From: Parcubacteria group bacterium CG11_big_fil_rev_8_21_14_0_20_39_22
GTDB taxonomy: Bacteria > Patescibacteriota > Minisyncoccia > Phycocordibacterales > GCA-002787175
Reading direction: 5' to 3'
Length of the DNA: 28,879 nucleotides
NCBI GenBank assembly: GCA_002787175.1
Contig: PCWC01000065.1
Location: 1 to 28,879, forward strand
Below the pieces are notes generated by a model. That model was not told the origin of the DNA. It saw nothing but the letters and a program-made list of their open reading frames with translations, and searched no databases. Below are positions 24,597 through 28,879 of this stretch, in pieces. Numbering within the stretch: the first letter of the stretch is position 1; the number at the start of each line of letters is the position of its first letter. The position numbers and the translations under genes were made by a program.

Positions 24597-25467
24597 TAGA
24601 ATTTAAATACTGCCTAAGAGATTCCCGCCAGTACTGACTCTGCAATTTAGTGTTTTTCAATACATTAGAAGGAGCTCTGGGTGTTTTGAAAATATCTTTT
24701 CGATAAACCTCTTTTATTTTTGCCTTTGCACTTTCGTTTAAAAACCTTTGTATTTCCTCAACGACGTCTTTAGGTGTCGCTTCCCCACTTTTTACCTCGT
24801 CCACAATGTGATAAATCCCATTTTCACGACTGTCATCTAAAAGACTTATAACACTACTCGCAAAAAATTCAGCTGAGGTAGGAGACCTCCACTGATCAGA
24901 AGCGATTATGACCTCCTCCTCCCGTTGAAGATCTTCGTACATAAAATCAACAAAACTTCGCCTACCTTTACCGTACAGCCATCCAGCTCTCGCTATGTAA
25001 GATCCGCCTATTAAAGAAGGATTATTCTCTGCGAATTTTTCCAAGATTTTTTCTGCATCGTATTTAGATTTTTGATAGTTGGTAACCGGACGAGGTTCAT
25101 CTTCCTCAGAATAACCTTCGATTTCATATTCACCCTCCTTTAATCGTCCGAAAACTTCTGATGAACTTACCTGGATGAATTTTACGTTCTTAAGACCCGT
25201 ACTCTTTATTGCCTCAAGAATATTTTTTACACCATCACGATTTACACCGAAACAAAAACCTTTCTCTTCTTCGCATTTATCTATATTTATTATAGCAGCA
25301 GCATTTATTACAGCATCCGGCTGATACTTTTTTAGTATTGATTCTATTTGAGAAATATTTGTGACATCCATCTCTCTATGAGACGGTTTTATAAATTCAT
25401 GATCAAAACGATTAGAATCGAATTCGTACCCAAGCATCCCCGAACCACCCGTTATAAGTATTTTCAT
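24586..25467 (-). CDS. RmlD-like NAD(P)-dependent sugar reductase/epimerase
   Basis: A 293-residue extended SDR close in layout to dTDP-4-dehydrorhamnose reductase. The Rossmann motif is GGSGMLG at 7-13, VSSSEVFG lies at 100-107, and the catalytic pair is Tyr131 and Lys135 (YQKSK). The segment 'SDQWRSPTSAEFFA' is typical of RmlD-type proteins. RmlA, RmlB and RmlC are absent, so rhamnose synthesis is not supported. A 4-ketosugar reductase acting on the Gmd/ColD product is an attractive but untested alternative. The ATG lies six bases after a TATATT box, with no Shine-Dalgarno, so the gene may be leaderless. Confidence 0.8.
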   Translation of the reverse strand: MKILITGGSGMLGYEFDSNRFDHEFIKPSHREMDVTNISQIESILKKYQPDAVINAAAIINIDKCEEEKGFCFGVNRDGVKNILEAIKSTGLKNVKFIQVSSSEVFGRLKEGEYEIEGYSEEDEPRPVTNYQKSKYDAEKILEKFAENNPSLIGGSYIARAGWLYGKGRRSFVDFMYEDLQREEEVIIASDQWRSPTSAEFFASSVISLLDDSRENGIYHIVDEVKSGEATPKDVVEEIQRFLNESAKAKIKEVYRKDIFKTPRAPSNVLKNTKLQSQYWRESLRQYLNSIKI

Positions 25468-25473
25468 CTGTAA

Positions 25474-25502
25474 AATATAGCATTTATTCCGCTTGCCTTA
25501 AA
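25474..25502 (-). promoter_or_regulatory. Predicted promoter of the RmlD-like gene (leaderless start)
   Basis: On the minus strand a weak -35 TTTAAG (25497-25502), 17 nt, then TATATT (25474-25479) six bases before the ATG at 25467. The 6-base gap equals that of the two leaderless genes near 23.3 kb. It lies back-to-back with the next promoter, three bases away. Confidence 0.4.
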
Positions 25503-25505
25503 TCA

Positions 25506-25534
25506 TTGACTTTTTTATATCAATGTGTTATTAA
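25506..25534 (+). promoter_or_regulatory. Predicted promoter of the GT-A-like gene
   Basis: TTGACT (25506-25511), 17 nt, then TATTAA (25529-25534). Initiation near 25541 gives a leader of about 29 bases that contains GGAGG at 25561-25565, four bases before the TTG start. Confidence 0.65.
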
Positions 25535-25569
25535 TTTGTAAGACTAAAAACCTTTGAAAAGGAGGCAAA

Positions 25570-26340
25570 TTGAAAACTGAAAAGAAATCGATAATTATCG
25601 TAACTACAACATTATACAAATCCATAAAGGAGACTCGGTTCAAGATCGCCTGCAGGACAATTCAAAATGCAGTAAAGGCAGGCTATCCAATAGTAATCGT
25701 GGACGGATCTCCCGATGAGGAAATCCAGACCAAGTTTAAAGATCTCGGAGCAATCGTTTTCCCTGAGCTCCACCGAGGTATGGGACCCTCTCGCAGACAA
25801 GCTTTTTTTCACGCATGGGAAATTGCATGTAAAAAAGACATCGGAGCGATTCTTTGGATCGAAGCTGAAAAGGACGACATCATAAGATCCGTTCCAAAAA
25901 TTATAGAGCCAATTACTTGTGCGGAATGTGCCATAGTAATCCCTGCCCGAACACCTGAAAGCTGGAAAACCTGGCCGGAATTCCAACAAGTAACGGAGAA
26001 AGAGGCCAACAAAATCTATAACAATCAAAATTTTTGGTCTGATGACAAAATTGATGTAATGTTTGGTCCGATAGCTTTTTGCAAAGAACTGGCACAACAC
26101 TTCATCTGCATTAACCCGGAAAGCATAGGGCTTCCAGATACCTATATTCAGCATTTTGCTCCGATTTTTGCATCACGAGTAAACTTTAATGATGCGGTAC
26201 GAATTGAAATCGATATTTCGTACCCTCCCGAGCAAAAAGATGAAGAAGAGGGGGTCTTGAATAATCTCATGAAAACCAAAAGAAGGAACCAACTCCATAC
26301 TCTCAAAATCGCATATGAGAGGTTGGCAGAATTGTGTTAG
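25570..26340 (+). CDS. GT-A-like nucleotide-sugar transferase, function uncertain
   Basis: 256 residues starting at TTG, fixed by the GGAGG four bases upstream. The beginning IIIVTTTLYKS, then VDGSPDE (44-50) and GMGPSRRQAFFHA (70-82), look like the first strands of a GT2-type GT-A fold. The place of the metal-binding DxD is taken by WIEAEKDD (96-103). The middle has PARTPESWKTWPEFQQ and a FGPIAF segment. There is no membrane helix. I do not recognise a named family. A glycosyltransferase or nucleotidyl-sugar-binding role fits the fold impression and the surroundings. It is one of few genes here with a classic ribosome-binding site, and a hairpin element and a terminator follow it. Confidence 0.6.
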   Translation: MKTEKKSIIIVTTTLYKSIKETRFKIACRTIQNAVKAGYPIVIVDGSPDEEIQTKFKDLGAIVFPELHRGMGPSRRQAFFHAWEIACKKDIGAILWIEAEKDDIIRSVPKIIEPITCAECAIVIPARTPESWKTWPEFQQVTEKEANKIYNNQNFWSDDKIDVMFGPIAFCKELAQHFICINPESIGLPDTYIQHFAPIFASRVNFNDAVRIEIDISYPPEQKDEEEGVLNNLMKTKRRNQLHTLKIAYERLAELC

Positions 26341-26516
26341 ATTACTAACCTTTTCCACATAAACTAACGCAAAACAGGTCTTTTTTACCGTCTGCGACAC
26401 GCTTCGCGCAAAATATCTCTCACCGTAGTCACAGCTACGACAGAAGAGTTTTGCACTCCAGCGCGTCGCATACGAAAAAAAATCCTCACTTTTGCTTGGT
26501 TAGCTTATATGGAAAA
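26339..26516. repeat. Large imperfect inverted repeat (element B)
   Basis: Arms of about 80 bases face each other around CGTAG-TCACAG-CTACG (26424-26439). The outer ends match at 16 of 18 positions (26351-26368 against 26499-26516), the middle at 11 of 13 (26390-26402 against 26461-26473), and a T-run at 26381 faces an A-run at 26475. Left of the tip, CTTCG, AAAATATCTC and CAC repeat the arrangement seen in element A near 3510-3533. It starts directly at the stop of the GT-A-like gene and fills the gap to the terminator. It is either a MITE-like insertion or a large 3' RNA structure. Confidence 0.65.
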
Positions 26517-26532
26517 TTCAGTAAATTCACCA

Positions 26533-26560
26533 CCGGCAGATGTCTATCTGCCGGTTTTTT
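26533..26560 (+). terminator. Intrinsic terminator
   Basis: CCGGCAGAT-GTCT-ATCTGCCGG (perfect 9-bp stem, 4-nt loop) followed by six T on the + strand. It stops + transcription of the GT-A-like gene, 193 bases past its stop codon, just before the convergent colD-like gene ends at 26565. The minus-strand reading has no T-run. Confidence 0.9.
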
Positions 26561-26564
26561 GTTC

Positions 26565-27740
26565 TCAATTCAAATCACTACCGAGCATTTTTCTCAAAAT
26601 CAAGATATCCTCTTCTGTTAAATCAGGATTGTTCCCAAAATAAAAAGCATTTTTGTGCAGATAGTCAGCGTTCGGACAAGAATGGCTCTCTGAAACAAAC
26701 TTCTTGTAAAAAGGCTGTTTGGTTATATCACCCGCAATGATCGGTCGGATTTCGACACCATCCTCTTGAAATCTTTTTTTATATTTTAAGAACATTTGAG
26801 GATTAGACGCAATAACAGGAACAGCGAAATTAGAAACTACATCCATATGTTCATACCTAATCGGTAAAAGCTCATGGTTTCGGGAAATGACCTGATAGAT
26901 ATCCAAAAAATTCTTTTCTCTTTTGGAGATTATTTCGTCTAAATACTCAAGCTGAATATTGCCGATAAATCCATGAATATCGGTCGGACGAAAATTATAA
27001 GCTAAGGTGTAAAAATTATATAGTGCAAAAAATTCATCTGCTCCATTATCCTCTCTAAGCCGATTCCTCTTCTCATGAGGAACGTTTCTATCCCATCCGT
27101 GAGCACGAACCATTAGAAGCTCGTGATGTAATTCTTCGTCATCTGTAGTTATCATCCCCCCTTCTATGGTAGACATATGATGGCCTACAAAGAAAGAAAA
27201 AGTTGAAGCCAAACCAAAATTACCAAGAAGTCGCCCATTGATTTTTGATCCCAGTGACTCACAATTGTCTTCAAAGAAAAGAATATTATTTTCCTTACAA
27301 ATACTCTCAATAGAAACAATATCATCCCCAAAACCCAATACATTGGTCAAAAAAAGAGAGTCGATTTCATTTATTTTTTCCTTTAAAGTTCTCGGAGAGA
27401 CATTTAAGGTATCCCTTTCGCAATCTATTGCAACAGGAATCATACCTAACTGAATGACTGGCATTATATTTGTCGCCCAAGTCAGAGCTGAAACACCCAC
27501 CCTATCCCCTCTATTTAACTTACCAAGATTCATAAGCGCCTGAAGAAGCACGAGGTTCGCAGTACTACCGCTATTTACAAATACCGCATACTTTCTACAC
27601 TGTTTCTCGGCAAAATTTTTTTCAAAGGAAGCTGAATGTTCTCCCATAGAAAGAATATCTGTTTTTAGGATGAAATCGGCAAGACGTTTTTTTGTGTCTG
27701 CTTCATTATAAAATGACGATTTTACAAGTCTAATCTTCAT
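26565..27740 (-). CDS. colD: ColD-like GDP-4-keto-6-deoxymannose 3-dehydratase (PLP-dependent)
   Basis: A 391-residue fold-type I PLP enzyme of the DegT/DnrJ/EryC1 superfamily. Where sugar aminotransferases have the Schiff-base lysine in a SFxxxK...GEGG motif, this protein reads SFFVGHHMSTIEGG (182-195): His187 replaces the lysine. That replacement is the mark of 3-dehydratases such as ColD, whose active-site residue is His188, and of the related CDP-sugar E1 enzymes. Other ColD-like stretches are SGSTANL (57-63), FEDNCESLG (156-164), RAHGWDRNVP (212-221), YNFRP and IRPIIAG. It would remove the 3-hydroxyl of GDP-4-keto-6-deoxy-D-mannose, made by Gmd encoded five bases upstream in the same operon. 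Perosamine-type aminotransferase activity is unlikely without the lysine. The E1-type iron-sulfur cysteines are not evident. No obvious ColC lies nearby. Confidence 0.85.
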   Translation of the reverse strand: MKIRLVKSSFYNEADTKKRLADFILKTDILSMGEHSASFEKNFAEKQCRKYAVFVNSGSTANLVLLQALMNLGKLNRGDRVGVSALTWATNIMPVIQLGMIPVAIDCERDTLNVSPRTLKEKINEIDSLFLTNVLGFGDDIVSIESICKENNILFFEDNCESLGSKINGRLLGNFGLASTFSFFVGHHMSTIEGGMITTDDEELHHELLMVRAHGWDRNVPHEKRNRLREDNGADEFFALYNFYTLAYNFRPTDIHGFIGNIQLEYLDEIISKREKNFLDIYQVISRNHELLPIRYEHMDVVSNFAVPVIASNPQMFLKYKKRFQEDGVEIRPIIAGDITKQPFYKKFVSESHSCPNADYLHKNAFYFGNNPDLTEEDILILRKMLGSDLN

Positions 27741-27745
27741 TATTG

Positions 27746-28744
27746 TTATGAAATTTTTACACCGAGCTTTTTACAATCCGCTTCAAGCATTATTCTGGCA
27801 AGATCCTTAAAAGAAGTCTTTGGCAACCAACCAAGCTTTTCTTTTACTTTTCCAGAGTCGCCGATCAACAAATCAACTTCTGTTGGTCTTTTATATCTAT
27901 CATCTATCTCTACATACTTTTTCCAATCATCTATACCTGCCATTTTAAAAACCTCCTCAAGGAATTCCTTTACTGTATGGGTTTCTCCTGTAGCTATAAC
28001 ATAATCATCCGGCTCATTTTGTTGAAGCATAAGCCACATTGCCTCTACGTATTCGGGAGCGTACCCCCAATCTCTTTTTGCTTCAAGATTACCGAGATAA
28101 ATCTTATCTCTTTTGCCTGCCAGTATTTCGGCTACGCTTATTGTTATTTTACGTGTCACGAAGTTTTCTCCTCTTCTGGGAGATTCGTGATTGAATAATA
28201 TTCCATTGGAAGCGTGAATACCATACGCTTCCCTATAATTGACTGTAGTCCAATACGAAAAAACCTTCGCAACCCCATAAGGACTTCGAGGATAAAATGG
28301 AGTGCTTTCATTTTGAGGCACTTCTGTCACTTTTCCAAACATCTCAGATGAAGAGGCCTGATAAAATTTTGTTTTTACACGAGTTTCCCTAATAGCCTCC
28401 AATAAACGCAAAGTACCCAAACCTGTAACATCTGCAGTATAAAGAGGGACATCGAAGCTGATCCTAACATGACTTTGAGCTCCCAAATTGTAAATTTCAT
28501 CAGGGTTTATTCTCTCTATAAGACGAGCTAAATTGCTTGAATCCGCCAAATCGCCGTAATGAAGAAATAGATTAGCTTTCTGTTGCTCCTGTGGATTTAT
28601 AAAACCTATACGATCAGTATGGAAGCTTGAGGAACGTCTCAATAAACCATGGACCTCATAACCTTTTGAAAGCAACAGCTCTGCTAAATAGGAACCATCT
28701 TGTCCTGTAATTCCAGTTATTAGCGCTTTTTTAGATTTATCCAT
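27746..28744 (-). CDS. gmd: GDP-mannose 4,6-dehydratase
   Basis: A 332-residue extended SDR that converts GDP-D-mannose to GDP-4-keto-6-deoxy-D-mannose. The start GITGQDGSYLAE (11-22) is the diagnostic NADP-binding motif, LLRRSSSFHTDRI follows, and the catalytic residues are Ser132/Ser133, Glu134, Tyr156 and Lys160 in SSSEMFG and SPYGVAK. NHESPRRGENFVTRKI and RDWGYAPEYVEAMW are standard Gmd stretches. The length is a little short of the family's about 345-370. It heads a two-gene operon with the ColD-like enzyme. The ATG is eight bases from a TATAGT box and has no Shine-Dalgarno. Confidence 0.95.
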   Translation of the reverse strand: MDKSKKALITGITGQDGSYLAELLLSKGYEVHGLLRRSSSFHTDRIGFINPQEQQKANLFLHYGDLADSSNLARLIERINPDEIYNLGAQSHVRISFDVPLYTADVTGLGTLRLLEAIRETRVKTKFYQASSSEMFGKVTEVPQNESTPFYPRSPYGVAKVFSYWTTVNYREAYGIHASNGILFNHESPRRGENFVTRKITISVAEILAGKRDKIYLGNLEAKRDWGYAPEYVEAMWLMLQQNEPDDYVIATGETHTVKEFLEEVFKMAGIDDWKKYVEIDDRYKRPTEVDLLIGDSGKVKEKLGWLPKTSFKDLARIMLEADCKKLGVKIS

Positions 28745-28752
28745 AATAGAAG

Positions 28753-28781
28753 ACTATACGTGATTTATATGCTTTTTTCAA
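28753..28781 (-). promoter_or_regulatory. Predicted promoter of the gmd-colD operon
   Basis: On the minus strand TTGAAA (28776-28781), a 17-nt spacer and TATAGT (28753-28758), eight bases before the gmd ATG. Transcription would start one or two bases before the start codon, so the message is leaderless or nearly so. Confidence 0.6.
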
Positions 28782-28806
28782 TGCTACGTTCCAGCTAATA
28801 ATAAAT

Positions 28807-28869
28807 GATACCCAACTTCTACTGGATATCTAGTAATTAAGGTACCGTATTTCCATATGAAAATGGAAA
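28807..28869. repeat. Two hairpins upstream of gmd
   Basis: GATACCCA (28807-28814) pairs with TGGATATC (28823-28830) with one wobble. TTTCCAT (28850-28856) pairs with ATGGAAA (28863-28869) perfectly. The second is followed by CAAAAAAGGA on +. These may be operator-like dyads or terminate a neighbour beyond the window; no role can be fixed. Confidence 0.4.
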
Positions 28870-28879
28870 CAAAAAAGGA

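Noticed and set aside
24586..25467. dTDP-rhamnose pathway member (RmlD proper)
   Set aside because: The sequence is RmlD-like, but RmlA, RmlB and RmlC are absent from the window, so I call only an RmlD-like reductase.
25612..26154. A 180-residue minus-strand open frame
   Set aside because: It is antisense to the GT-A-like gene, which has a promoter, ribosome-binding site and terminator on the + strand.
26565..27740. Perosamine synthase or other sugar aminotransferase next to gmd
   Set aside because: The Schiff-base lysine is replaced by His187 in an otherwise intact motif, which fits a 3-dehydratase rather than an aminotransferase.
28857..28879. Start of a + strand gene (ATGAAAATGGAAAC...)
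   Set aside because: Only seven codons are visible, with no ribosome-binding site or convincing promoter; the ATG also lies in a hairpin.
1..28879. CRISPR array, tRNA, rRNA or transposase gene
   Set aside because: No regularly spaced repeats, no cloverleaf or rRNA-like sequence and no transposase or integrase motif was seen on either strand.

Overview
This window is almost entirely a surface-glycan biosynthesis locus. It comes from an AT-rich bacterium using the standard code, since TGA serves as a stop (for example at 3569-3571). Three things suggest a Candidate Phyla Radiation / Patescibacteria (Parcubacteria-like) genome: the O-antigen-ligase-type protein with a TPR tail, the tightly overlapping gene order, and the hairpin-rich GC-richer repeats between genes. 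That placement is an inference; the window has no ribosomal or other phylogenetic marker.

Layout, left to right. At 1-56 a gene tail enters on the + strand, followed by a palindromic repeat (148-183). At 269-2950 (-) lies an 893-residue O-antigen ligase/polymerase with TPRs. At 2951-3568 is a gene-free stretch packed with hairpins. From 13919 down to 3569 (-) ten genes overlap or nearly touch. In transcription order they are NeuA2, D-2-hydroxyacid dehydrogenase 2, NeuB2, two GT-B-like surface-carbohydrate transferases, a zinc-ribbon methyltransferase, NeuB1, NeuC1, NeuA1 and dehydrogenase 1. This is two nonulosonic-acid (sialic-acid-like) modules, each with its own dehydrogenase. Upstream are two single-gene units with their own terminators: a UDP-sulfoquinovose synthase (14018-15172) and a second NeuC (15277-16416). 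A nested inverted repeat of about 215 bp (16443-16658) follows. From 23303 down to 16690 (-) is a second operon: transferase, Wzx flippase, formyltransferase, polysaccharide deacetylase, transferase, methyltransferase. Then come a GT4 glycosyltransferase (+), an RmlD-like reductase (-) and a GT-A-like protein (+). A two-gene operon, gmd and a colD-like 3-dehydratase (-), closes the window.

How the parts fit (inference from families). NeuC, NeuB and NeuA make two CMP-nonulosonates. SqdB makes UDP-sulfoquinovose. Gmd followed by ColD makes GDP-4-keto-3,6-dideoxymannose, on the route to colitose-type sugars. The deacetylase and formyltransferase could exchange N-acetyl for N-formyl groups, and the methyltransferases decorate further. 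Four paralogous GT-B-like proteins plus a GT4 and a GT-A-like protein would assemble the chain. Wzx flips it, and the ligase/polymerase joins or polymerises it outside the membrane. An initiating phosphoglycosyltransferase, NeuD, the legionaminic/pseudaminic amino-sugar enzymes and a clear ColC are not in the window.

The most unusual points are: the duplicated NeuA-dehydrogenase pairing; a NeuB paralog without two signature motifs; a plant/cyanobacterial-like sulfoquinovose synthase in this setting; a PLP enzyme with His in place of the Schiff-base Lys, next to gmd; several apparently leaderless genes with back-to-back promoters; and a family of large hairpins at operon ends, one of which seems to have supplied the C-terminus of a protein.
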